Assembly: GCA_023101885.1 (NCBI GenBank)
Contig: JALPQD010000232.1
Location: 1,144,618 to 1,208,617, forward strand
DNA: 64,000 bases
Direction: 5' to 3'
Source of the DNA: Typhlomys cinereus
Taxonomy: Eukaryota; Chordata; Mammalia; Rodentia; Platacanthomyidae
The stretch's first letter is position 1; every line of letters starts with the position of its first letter. Below the pieces are notes generated by a model, which saw only the letters and a program-made list of their open reading frames with translations, had not been told where the DNA came from and did not search any database. This document shows positions 21,252 through 30,835 of this stretch, one piece after another. A program made the translations under genes and the position numbers.

Positions 21252-21608
21252 AGTACCAAAAAAGAAGCACTGAACTTTGAATTGATTTCTTTCTAAGCAA
21301 GCTTGTGGCTTTCATCAATTCTGCATATATAATCATAAAAACACTGGACAATTTTAGAGTCAGTGACTGAATGAAATACTCTTAATAACATTATTGGCCT
21401 AACTTACCATAAAATGGGAAATGCATTTTAATTGGTAAAATAAGCTCTCAAGTTGTTTTTTATTCATGGCACTCCAAATATAATTTCTTTACAAAATCAA
21501 TTTAAGATTTGAATTGACAAGTTTTAATGTTCCAGGTGGATCAATAAGAACTAACTTATTTCCATTCCAAAACTAATTTATATAATATTTCTCTTGGAAA
21601 AGATAGAA

Positions 21609-21951
21609 GCATCCTTTAATGTGTATATTGAACTTTCCTCTGGGTCCTCCTCTCTGGGAGGAGGTATTGGACCAAGGAAGGGGATCCTCCCCGCTTACAA
21701 CTTTTCCCACTGAACAGTCGCATGTACAACAGGAACCTAGCACCCTAACCGACACAGGAACCCCAAATGGAGGCCTGTGATCCACATATGCAGAAGGACA
21801 AAAGAACAGAAAGTCATGACTGGATTGAGGAGAATAGGTGAGGATGGGAGACAAAGAAGTGAGTGGGGAGGGAGGGAGAAGAGAGATTGGGTAGACAGGG
21901 GGTTGGGGCAATGACACAAATTCTTTTCATTTGCATATGAAAAACTCAATA
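21609..21951 (+). mobile_element. Short L1 3' end with inverted 5' piece (candidate)
   Basis: The left ~45 bases (21609-21655) are the minus-strand complement of the L1 3'-UTR segment GAGGACCCAGAGGAAAGTTC to AAAGGATGCTTC seen in the other copies. The rest (21656-21951) reads on the plus strand and has the composition of an L1 3' end. It has a G-rich purine tract (about 21838-21905), then an A-rich end with AATAAAAAGA. Candidate target-site duplications, AAAAGATAGAA (21598-21608) and AAAAGAATAGAA (21952-21963), flank it. The plus-strand part does not match the main L1 3' UTR of this window, so it would be a different L1 subfamily. Confidence 0.5.
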
Positions 21952-21963
21952 AAAAGAATAGAA

Positions 21964-22285
21964 CATCTGAAACAGCAAGTTACACAGGTTTTTTTTAAAG
22001 ACATGAAAAAATTAAAATTGTATCTTCTATTTTTACTGTGAGTCTTACAATAAAATCAGTTTTATCTCTCTTTCTAACAGATGTTTCTAGATACATCTTG
22101 GCATATGTGGACATATTTCCCCAACGTATCCTCTTATGGTTTTCTGAAAAGGAGTTTTTAGCTTTATAAAGAAATATTTACTAAACTTTACAAATATCCA
22201 GAAAGAAAGAAAGAAATGGTTATGATATTTTAAGCTGTTTTTCTGCATTTTTTCTAATAAAAATATGAGCAAACTTTCTTTCTGC
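21964..22285. other. AT-rich spacer, no gene seen
   Basis: Nothing recognised. Confidence 0.5.
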
Positions 22286-22289
22286 ATAT

Positions 22290-22803
22290 ATATGCAGATA
22301 ATATATCAGGTATAGCATGTGCAGATACCATGCTGGAGGACTGAAGAGGCTCCAAAGTTGTGGATGGATGGCAGCCAGGCAGAATATGCTGGGATCTGAT
22401 GTTGGGGAGGAACAACTGGACTCTGATGTTGGTGATGAACAGCTGCAAGGCCTATGAGACTATAATCCAATGGCAGTGAGAACATGGCAAGTCCTAAAGG
22501 GCGGAGCTCTAAAGTCAGCCAAGAATAGAAGCAGCAGCTGCATTAGCAATGAAGAAGGCAGCAACATACCAGCAATGGACTCACACAGCAAATCTATAAA
22601 GGATAAGGAAGTGCAAGCTCCACCTACTTATTCCTTTTATGCAGTCCACCATTGTAAAACACAACCCAGTATAGCCTGTATCTTCCTTATCAATTAAACA
22701 ATCACTTGCAGGTTTGTTCAAGAGAGTGCCCTGATTACTGATTCTTTACACCTGTGTCCCAACTAACCTGCAACTATCAAGTTGATACCTGAGTCAATCA
22801 CAG
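22290..22803 (-). mobile_element. URR1-like MITE, minus strand (candidate)
   Basis: Read on the minus strand, it begins TGTGATTGACTCAGGTATCA, then CTTGATAGTTGCAGGTTAG. It proceeds through GATAAGGAAGATACAGGC and a GGTGGACTGCATAAAAGG phrase. This follows the order of URR1-like MITEs in this window. The body is long (about 500 bp) and diverged, so part of it could be another element. No coding sequence is credible here. Confidence 0.45.
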
Positions 22804-22824
22804 TATATATGTATCTATATTAAG

Positions 22825-23032
22825 ACAAGACTTCCTGCAGCAAGTGCTGGCCTCAAACTTTCTATGTAGTCAATGAGAATTTGGAAGTTTGATCCTCTAA
22901 CCTCCACAACCACAGTGCTGGGATCATAGGGATATACCATGGTCCCAGGTCTTATGTGATGCTAGAGATTGACCCCAGGACTATATACATGTGTGCAATC
23001 ACTCTACCAACTGAGCTACATTCCCAGCCACA
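22825..23032 (-). mobile_element. RSINE1/B4-type SINE, minus strand
   Basis: The plus strand shows the complement of a B1 body (AAGACTTCCTGC, TGGCCTCAAACTTTCTATGT, CAGTGCTGGGATCATAGGG, TATACCATGGTCCCAGG). Directly after it comes the complement of an ID/tRNA head (GATGCTAGAGATTGACCCCA, ATCACTCTACCAACTGAGCT, ACATTCCCAGCC). That is the fused tRNA-B1 structure of the B4/RSINE1 group. It would be transcribed by RNA polymerase III from the right end. It is old. Confidence 0.8.
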
Positions 23033-23514
23033 TAAACATATTTCACTGGGGTAAAGAGTTATTTCCAGAATGATGCAGATTCATTATTTATTGAAATTTT
23101 TTATAGTGACTACCATCTTTGATGAACTAACCCAGTTCTAATCAGTTAAATTTAGCAAGAGAAAGTAAAATACATTACCTGTATTTCAAAAGTTTGTTCA
23201 TGAATGGATGGGTACGTGGCTGAGGTGAGGAAGTGCAGATAATCCCCATTGAATTTGGCCTGCACATTGAGAAAGAGAATGAAGAAGAGTGAGCTGTGAA
23301 ACTCACAGTCACCTTTATCAGCAGCAAAGATGGCTGGTGATATAAAAATAAAAGCTGGCGAAAGCCATAAATATAAAGCTTTGCTAAGTCTTCTTGGAAA
23401 TTATAAGCACTACCATCTCCTTTGGTCTAAGTAAGATATATTATTTGGAGGACTACTTGAGTGAGAAAACTTAAAATAATGTACAACAAACCAAATGGGT
23501 AGGGTACACACATT
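23033..23514. other. Unique DNA, no gene seen
   Basis: Slightly less AT-rich around 23210-23400. No repeat or coding signal is recognised. Confidence 0.5.
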
Positions 23515-23529
23515 TGATAACCTATCCTT

Positions 23530-24951
23530 TTTTTCTTCAGTTTTTTCCCCCACATTTTATTATTTATTATTTTTTTAGCAATCATACAAGCTCAATAGGT
23601 ACCACCATCCTCTCACTCCTTTCTCCCCTTCTCAGTCCCCCTTGCACTCTCTCCCCATTTTCTTCTTCTTTTCACCCCCTTCTCTCCTTTCCTCTCTCCT
23701 AGTGCTTCCCCCTTCCTCCCTCCCATCCCCTGGAGCATCCTTTTGTATGAATGCCATACCTCCCTCTAAGTCCTCAACCCTAGTGAGGTGTAAGGACTCA
23801 GTGGCAAAGCTCAGAGCCCTTTCTTGGGCTCCTCATTAGCATGGACACTCTATTTTGACTGTTAATCTCTTGCATCTAAGGATCCTACTGCCTGGAGCCT
23901 TCTCCCCTGTGATCCATGCTAGACTTTGGGGAGTCGTTGCTATGTCAGTCACTGTGCAGGTCAGGCAAAGTCTGATTATGGCTAATGCAGCCCTAACTTG
24001 TGTGGAGTATCTTGCATATCACTGGTCCTCCCCATCTTTAGGATCTTACAATCTTGCCACCCCCTCTTCCTCAAGGTTCCCTGAGCATTAGGATGGGGAG
24101 AAATTTGGCTGGTGTGGTTCCAGGTGATCAATATAAGGTCTTTGGTGTGCGGAATTATGGTTTGTTGTTGTTTTCACTTTTGCTTTTCCTGCACTGCCTT
24201 TGACTGCAACCTGATTGGTATCGAAGGTCACCTCCTAACCAAGGATAAAAGGCTGTTTAAATGAATATCTTAATATAAGAAGAGAATCAAAGATAGATGG
24301 AAGAATAAAGGAGGATACAGCAGTGAGAGGGGAGTCAGTGTCCCATTTGCAGCATTGTTATTGTCTATCTGCCACTCCCTATAGTTAACCTGATTGGTGA
24401 AACCAAACCTCTTCAGTCACAAGTGACCAGGAAGGGAAATGAGAGTGAGCTTCACCAGATGTCTTGCTACTAACATGCAATACTTGATGGTGACCTACTG
24501 AAGCATGGTCCCCTCTCTCCTTTTTTTTTGGTGAGAGGCTCGTTTCCATTCCCTTCTGTTTATAATCTTTGCGAATATAGTAGGTATTACAGAGCTTTAC
24601 CTTTGAATATGTCAATAAATGGGTTTGATATTAAGGTCTACCTATTAGGGCATACATACAGAGTCTAAGTTTCTCTGTCTGGGATTGAAATGCCATATGA
24701 CCCTGCTATACCACTCCTAGGAATAATCCCCCATAATGCAGAAATTCACTACAGTGATGCAAGCACAACCATATCATTGCAGCACTATTTACAATAGCAA
24801 AGTCTTGGAATCAACCCAAATGCCCAACAGTTGATGAATGGATAATGAAAATGTGATACATTTATACAATAGAATACCACTCAGCCATTTAAAAATATGA
24901 ATTAATTAAATTTGCCAGGAAATGGATAGAATTAGAAAAAATTATATTGAG
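23530..24951 (-). mobile_element. L1 with 5' inversion (twin-priming structure)
   Basis: From 23530 to about 24685 the sequence is the minus-strand complement of the L1 3' UTR family seen at 2-12 kb. It starts with T-rich poly-A complement, then a C-rich complement of the G-rich tract (23625-23725), and ends at the complement of ATCCCAGACAGAGAA, just before the ORF2 end. At 24684/24685 it switches strand. The next 265 bases read plus-strand L1 ORF2 (ATTGAAATGCCATATGACCC to ATTATATTGAGTG). The two halves are almost contiguous in the L1 transcript, with only a few bases lost. A diverged 15-bp target-site duplication (23515-23529 and 24952-24966, 12 of 15 matching) flanks it. Confidence 0.88.
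24684..24951 (+). pseudogene. Inverted L1 ORF2 fragment
   Basis: It reads the C-terminal region of L1 ORF2, from the IEMPYDPAIP-like segment through the [15 protein letters not shown] and YTIEYHSAI-like segments. It stops at the twin-priming end, before the SEVSQT region. It is the 5' part of the same insertion event as the adjacent minus-strand 3' UTR. It is non-functional. Confidence 0.85.
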
Positions 24952-24966
24952 TGATAATCCATTCTT

Positions 24967-25835
24967 ATCAAAGTATATCATTGGGTAGGGAATGATGTTT
25001 CACACAAGTAGCCTGGACACTCAGGAGATCAGAGCAGTTCGCGGCCCTGATGAAAAGAAAAAGCACGGAAAATATACAAAAAGGAATGAGGAGGAGAAAT
25101 GATTGCATAAATGCTTAAGATTTATTAAGAAAAAATATGTAAACCTATTTTGCTTTATAAAGCACTGTAAGTGTTTGAAATCCTTTTTAATTCAGAACTT
25201 GAAGTTTATAATTATTGTGAATACTCAGAAAGCTTTTGTTTTTCTTACAATATTGAAAGGCAAATAGATTTATGATATTGTGCTAAAGAAAATTTTCTAC
25301 TATCAGCAGATATTTTTACTTTTCTAAAACTAGCAAATGAAGGAAAACAAAAGAATAATATTCAAATTTATAAAATAACTATCATTTAAAATTATCTTAA
25401 ACCTCTTTGTAATCATCTATTTATTTGCTTCAATTTGACAAACATATTTCAGCAAATTTTATCAAATTACAAAATAAAATCACTATGGGCCATTTTTCCA
25501 ATAAGGAAAATGCACATCTCTTAAGTGCTAATTATAAATCAACGTGAAAACTGAAACATTTCCAGAGGGTGAAGTATGCATACCAGGCATAATATCACAT
25601 CAAATGCTTTGCTTAGATTTCCTGCTGTGGATAAGAGAGCTCCAATTACTAAGGCAGATGTTTATTAAGAATTAAAGTACACATGACTTTACTGTCAAAG
25701 CAGAATTGAAGAATGAGATTCATGGAGAAGTGATTCTTTAAGCATAAAAATAAATAGGCATCTGTAGGTAACTGATTGTTCTCAATGAGCTGTGAAAACC
25801 AAATACAGTATGATAACCTGAAGAGAAGAGTCGCT
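24967..25835. other. AT-rich DNA, no gene seen
   Basis: A small possible B1-like relic lies near 24985-25045 (GTAGCCTGGACACTCAGGAG), too short to call. Nothing else is recognised. Confidence 0.45.
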
Positions 25836-25837
25836 TC

Positions 25838-26122
25838 AGGACTGGAGGGATGGCTCAGTGCTTAAGATTCTGTCTTGCAAGCAGAAGTTCCCCAGTTCAG
25901 ATCTCAAGTCCCACCTAAAACATGCCAGATAGGAATGGCAGCAGCCTGCACTTTCAGTCCTGGAGGGAAAAACCTGGAAAATCTCAGAGCTAAGCCAAAA
26001 GGAGGTAGAAGCAATTCAGATGATTCCCAAAGTTAACTTTGGTCCTCCATAGGGACACATAGTGGCGTCTGATAAACGCATACACACCAAAGAGTTGCTT
26101 GAATCCAATAATATTAATAAAA
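25838..26122 (+). mobile_element. Older relative of the window's tRNA-derived SINE
   Basis: The head is tRNA-like (GGACTGGAGGGATGGCTCAG, then CTTGCAAGCAGAAG and a degenerate B box CAGTTCAGATCTC). The body contains AGGAATGGCAGCAGCCTGCA, CTGGAGGG and AGGAGGTAGAAG. The end region reads GGTCCTCCATAGGGACACAT. The same order appears at 40743 and, on the minus strand, at 47335-47638 and 56938-57118. This is an older subfamily related to the young SINEs, with which it shares the head and the GGCAGCCTGC-like and TTCTGGTCCTGG-like segments. Confidence 0.75.
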
Positions 26123-28798
26123 AATGTAGTTTAACCAGTTTTGTGTATTTACAGCAAATAAACTTTGATCTCTGAATACACTGGGAAATATAAGAACCTA
26201 AAATTTTGTATAAAAGACAAATGTACCAGTGCATTTTTTAATTTATATTTTTTTAAAAATGTGTTAGAACTGCATTTATTACTGCTTTACATTTTAAATC
26301 ATTTCAAATTTATTCTAAAATTTGCATGTATTATCAGTGAAAGAAGATCCTCATTTCAAAATTTCCTAATTCAGATAGCTAATTTATAACTATTTTTTGT
26401 AATGGGACCTGATGTAAGAAAGGTAATTTAAGTAGAGATTCTATTATTTTGTGTATAATTCTGCAGAAGCCAGGAAACTTGATTAAATTATACACAGTGC
26501 AGATAGAAAACTAGTAAAATAAGTTACAGTGTTGGTCTCCTTAAAATGAACATTACAGTTTTTAAAAGAAATTATATTTGAAATACTTTGGTAAATGCAT
26601 TCCTCTCTTCACTTTGCTTAGCAACAAGGTAACAAAACGCATTTCCCTTTAAATTATTCCTAGAAGCATTATATATCTATAGGAATGATAAAGCAACCTG
26701 CAGAAAAGAGATACATATTCTAATAAGGTGTTGAGATTATATTCCCATTGCATACATGCAAGTGTTTGCCAAAGTAAATTAAGCTGGAAAGCTATCATTT
26801 TCTTAGTACTGATAGAGTTCATCTATATTCAGCTGCATTGCCTTTTTGCATATACATTTTACTATCAAATATCTTCAATCTCTTTTCTTCTTTTAGACTA
26901 ATCTTCCTTTTTTCTCTCCCTCATTATAATGGTCTCAGTGTAAAAACATATCTTATGAACCCCTACAACAGCACTGAGCAATATAATCTTCTGTCACCTT
27001 GCTGCCAGAATATCAATGATTATTTTAATAAATACAAACCAAATACTGTGCTTTTATTTTAACTATATGATATTTATTAATTTACAGATGTTCAATTAGA
27101 ATGCAATGAGAGCTAAATTTATGATTTCTAGCAGTGCTTTTCAAGTTTCAAAAATATGCAGAATTATTTATATAAATTATAACAGTTATCAAGTTATTTT
27201 TAAATTATTCATTTGTATGTTTCATGCTTCCATTGATGATGACCTGTCCAATAAAGAGGACATATATGCTTCATCTATGTTTTCTCCAACTTTAGTGCCT
27301 GATATTGAAGTAAAAAAAAAACTGTGGCTGAATAAATGGGTACATAAGTTATTGGTTGGATGGATTGATTGATGGCTGAGCATAATAAGGAATTAGCTCT
27401 CCAAAAAGAAAATTATAATGGAAAATAGTACTCATAAAATGCTTTATAGAAGCATATATTGTTAGAGAAAAATGGTGTCATATGCTTAGCATAAATTTGG
27501 CCTTCTTTTGTTCAGCTGAAGCAGAGCTAATTATATACAGGAAGGCATCTGAAATAATTCTGAAAGACAATCTAAAATAAAATCTTAAAATCATTTGATG
27601 TCATTTCTCAAAGAGCAGCACTAAGACATGCATATAATTATGCAAGTCAATCATTTACATGAGAGACACAAAAGCATCTCACAGAGGCAGAAAATTAATA
27701 AGAATAAACAATTGACTTTATCTATTCAACTATCTCAGTTATTGAAAGAATGTTAGCACACTACACAATAGCACTTGAAGTTACAATGATGGTGTTAAAG
27801 GAAGAAGAACCATTATTCCTTCTATTCGAAGGTATGGAATGTAAAAGCAGAAACAGGAGTCAAATATAGCTTAAAACTTTTTGCACATCAGTGTGCTGGA
27901 TGTGTGCTCTTCATTTCTCTAGATACATGGTTGTGGGTCTGCCTGGCTCCTTTTCACATACATTTCTAGCTTCTTCACATGTACCTCAGCTAGAACTGTG
28001 CTGCTTATGAGTGTGACTGACTCAAATATTCCAGAGGAGGAGCCATCAAGTTACTCTTTTACAAAGATCTTTAATATGTGACTTCTCCAAGTTTATAAAT
28101 AGAGCAACCGCCAGATGCACAGAATATCAAATTGTTGGACCTAAGTTCCAGAATGCCTAAAATCAGGCATTCACTTTCATGTCAAAAGGAGCACAAAATC
28201 ATCATACTTGTCCCCATATCAACAAACAAAATTAGCGACTACTGCCAAACAAACAAGTAAAACTTTTTAATTTCCTTCATACACTGTTTGTCTCTGCAAT
28301 TTTATAAGCACTTCACAAAGCCTGATCAGAAGATGATCAAGGAAAACTGTTAGATGCCTTTTCCTCAATATTTATATGCTGCGTTCCCATATGTAAAATA
28401 ACTTTTTTAATCTCTGGAGATTAGGAATTCTAATATGTATTGATTAAATCAAAACCATGGACATACATTTATTTACCCATGAATCATTCTTCCTTCCCAA
28501 ATAATGAGACAATACGTCAGTGAACAAAAGCACAAAATCCTAACTTTCTGGAGTGTACATCACTGTGACTGAGTGAGGTTAAGATTAAAAAAAAAAGTCA
28601 CCAAAGAAAGCCCGTGTTTATATCATTATTTCCAAAAGGAGAAATAAGAGAATGTATCATTGAGACAGTATGCAAATAATGTACATTAGAAAACAGATAA
28701 TTGGTCAATACAATGGTAGAGGTAGTAATTTTTAATATGCTCAACCTTCAGGATTTTATTCCACATTAAAAAAATTTGGAGAAGGCTTCCATTAATAT
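26123..28798. other. 2.7 kb of AT-rich DNA, no gene seen
   Basis: No repeat or gene that I can name. A tail-like GAATAAATGGGTACATAA near 27330 hints at a very old retroposon end but is not enough for a call. Confidence 0.45.
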
Positions 28799-28954
28799 GT
28801 GCGTGCGTGTGTATGTGTGTGTGTGTGTGACATGTATATATATTATATATATACACATATATATGTGTGTGTGACATGTATATATATTATATATATACAC
28901 ATATATATTGTGTGTGTGACATGTATATATATTATATATATACACATATATATG
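28799..28954. repeat. 44-45 bp cruciform-prone tandem repeat after a GT tract
   Basis: Three units share the anchor GTGTGTGACATGTATATATA and are spaced 44 and 45 bases apart (anchors near 28829, 28873 and 28918). Each unit carries a 23-base inverted repeat with 11-base arms around one central T (TGTATATATAT / ATATATATACA). Each ends in CACATATATAT. The array can be read as an open frame only because the unit lacks stops in one frame; it is not a gene. Confidence 0.92.
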
Positions 28955-29765
28955 TTATGGTATTATTTCCAGAATTTGAATAATTTCAGTCTACACTTTA
29001 TATAAAAATGAGATGGGGTTGTAGAAAATTGAAGAAAGGGAGTGAGAGAAAAGAGAAAGGAAGAGAGAAAAACACATCGCTTGCTGAGTTATCCAAAAGG
29101 TACAGGCCAAGAGAATAATTTTGAGTTGTTTGATGAATCTAACCCGAGTTTATAGATTCTTACATGTACACAAAGATAAAGAATTGAAAAACTTGTAAAA
29201 AGTAAGTAAATCCTCAGAAAGTAGAAAAAAATAAGCCTTTCTCCAAACAAAGGTAAATACAAAGTACTAAGCAAGGAATCAGTTTAGAAGGCTTCAGGAA
29301 GATAGAAAAAAAAAAAAAAAAAAACAAAACAGAATGTCTACAGTTTGGCATAAAAATACTGAAAAACTAAAAAAAGAACAGATAAACCATGCTAAAGGGC
29401 TGGGGTATTATAACATTGTGATAAGAATCCTTTGAATAGTTTTAAGCAACCTTGTAAAATAGCAAGACATAAATGTTTCAAGGTACCTCAAAATATTGCA
29501 TATAGAATGAATCTGAGTAGGCAAAAACTGAAGCAGAGATATCATCGGGAAAACTATGTACTAATTCAAATAATTAAGTTTTATGCCATTTACTCAAGAG
29601 AATTAAGAAATGGAGATTTTAGTGATAGCATTATAGAAAGTTCTAATTTAGTTAAATGTTTTATTGGAGAGAGTACACAAAGGAACAATTCTTAAATAAT
29701 TACAATAAAGAGCTGAGAATATGATGGAATCATTTTATACACAGTAAAAAGAAGACAGGATTTTG
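28955..29765. other. AT-rich DNA, no gene seen
   Basis: It includes a purine-rich run (29025-29075) and a poly-A run (about 29306-29325). The open frame near 29432-29695 resembles no known protein. Confidence 0.45.
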
Positions 29766-29779
29766 ACCATATTTAACTT

Positions 29780-30040
29780 TTTTTTAATTTTTTTTTTATG
29801 TATTCAATTGTGTGTGTGTGTATATGTGTATGTATGTGTGTGTGTAGAACCACCATGGACCACCTCCATCTCCTCCTTGTTTACTCTGCCCCGGGATTCA
29901 CAGGCTCCGCCCTACCAGGACCAGTAACGCAGGCTGTCCCCGCTTCCACCCAGTGTCTATATGTGGGGTCTAGGATCCGAACTCAGGACCTTCTGCCTGC
30001 AAGGCAGAAGCTTAATCCCTGAGCCACCTCTCCAGCCCCA
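29780..30040 (-). mobile_element. Young tRNA-derived (DIP-like) SINE, minus strand
   Basis: The complement of the head lies at the right end, CTGAGCCACCTCTCCAGCCCC, preceded by CCGAACTCAGGACCTTCTGC, the complement of the B box and arm. The GC-rich body and the GT-rich tail complement follow leftward, ending in ATTCAATTG. The target-site duplication is ACCATATTTAACTT at 29766-29779 versus ACCATCTTTAACTT at 30041-30054, one mismatch. It belongs to the subfamily carrying AGAGTAAACAAGGAGG in the body. Confidence 0.9.
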
Positions 30041-30054
30041 ACCATCTTTAACTT

Positions 30055-30545
30055 ATTTAATTAATATCAAAAATAAAGCAAAAATTAATAGTAGACTACA
30101 TAAGGTTAAACTTAGTAAAACCATTCCTGGAAAAAAATAATTCTACTACATAAAAATAGTATTGATTTTTAATTCATACATTTATGAAGAAAATGGAAAG
30201 GTAAAGATAATAGCACTCCACCATGTGTTGTTGGACAAAATGTTAAGACAGTCTTAGTTACTCTATTATAATTATGATAAAAAAAATCTAAAACTAACTT
30301 AAAGAAACAGTACAAATTTAAGGTCTTAGAACAAAACATATTTATCATCTTATAATTTTAGAAAAAAAAGTAATACTAAACTGGGTCACTAGGGTTTTAG
30401 TAAAGATAAGAGAATCTATCTCTTTACCTTTTTAGCCCCCTCCACATCTTCCCACATCTTTCAGATCACTATTCCTGTCTCTGATTGAATGATCCCATCT
30501 TCATTTCTCTCCTATTTATTTCTTTATGTTCTAAGCATCCTACAA
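30055..30545. other. AT-rich DNA, no gene seen
   Basis: Nothing recognised. Confidence 0.45.
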
Positions 30546-30547
30546 AG

Positions 30548-30835
30548 GTTAGTGTCAACTATAAGCTAAATACTTGAGAGTCAAGGTTCTAGACAAGCCT
30601 ACCGAATATGGTTTAGACAGTTTTAATGAAAATGGGAAGACCCGTTGTTTCTGGGGGCACTGATCCCTGAGATTAGATTGTTCTCAGTGAAGGGTAAGAA
30701 AAGATTCTCAGCAAAGCAAGTTTAGGTTCATTTGTTGCTTCTAGTTCTTGGGTGTGCATATGCTGCTGTGTATTCCTTAACATGATGGACTATAACATGG
30801 AATAGTAAAGTAGGAAAAAAAAAAAAACCTTCTCC
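30548..30835 (+). mobile_element. URR1-like MITE
   Basis: It opens with GTTAGTGTCAACTATAAGC and GAGAGTCAAGGTTCTAG. The core is AATGGGAAGACCCGTTG, CTGGGGGCACTGATCCCTGA. The end carries AACATGATGGACTATAACAT before an A-run. The order matches the rodent URR1 consensus as I remember it, with its usual GGGAAGACCCA core and ATGATGGACTGT motif. It is non-coding. Confidence 0.65.

Noticed and set aside
24983..25050. B1-like fragment after the inverted L1
   Set aside because: Similarity is limited to about 20 bases plus general composition, too little to call.
28799..28954. CRISPR-like array, because of regularly spaced repeats
   Set aside because: Only three AT/GT-rich units with no distinct spacers, in mammalian DNA; this is a minisatellite.
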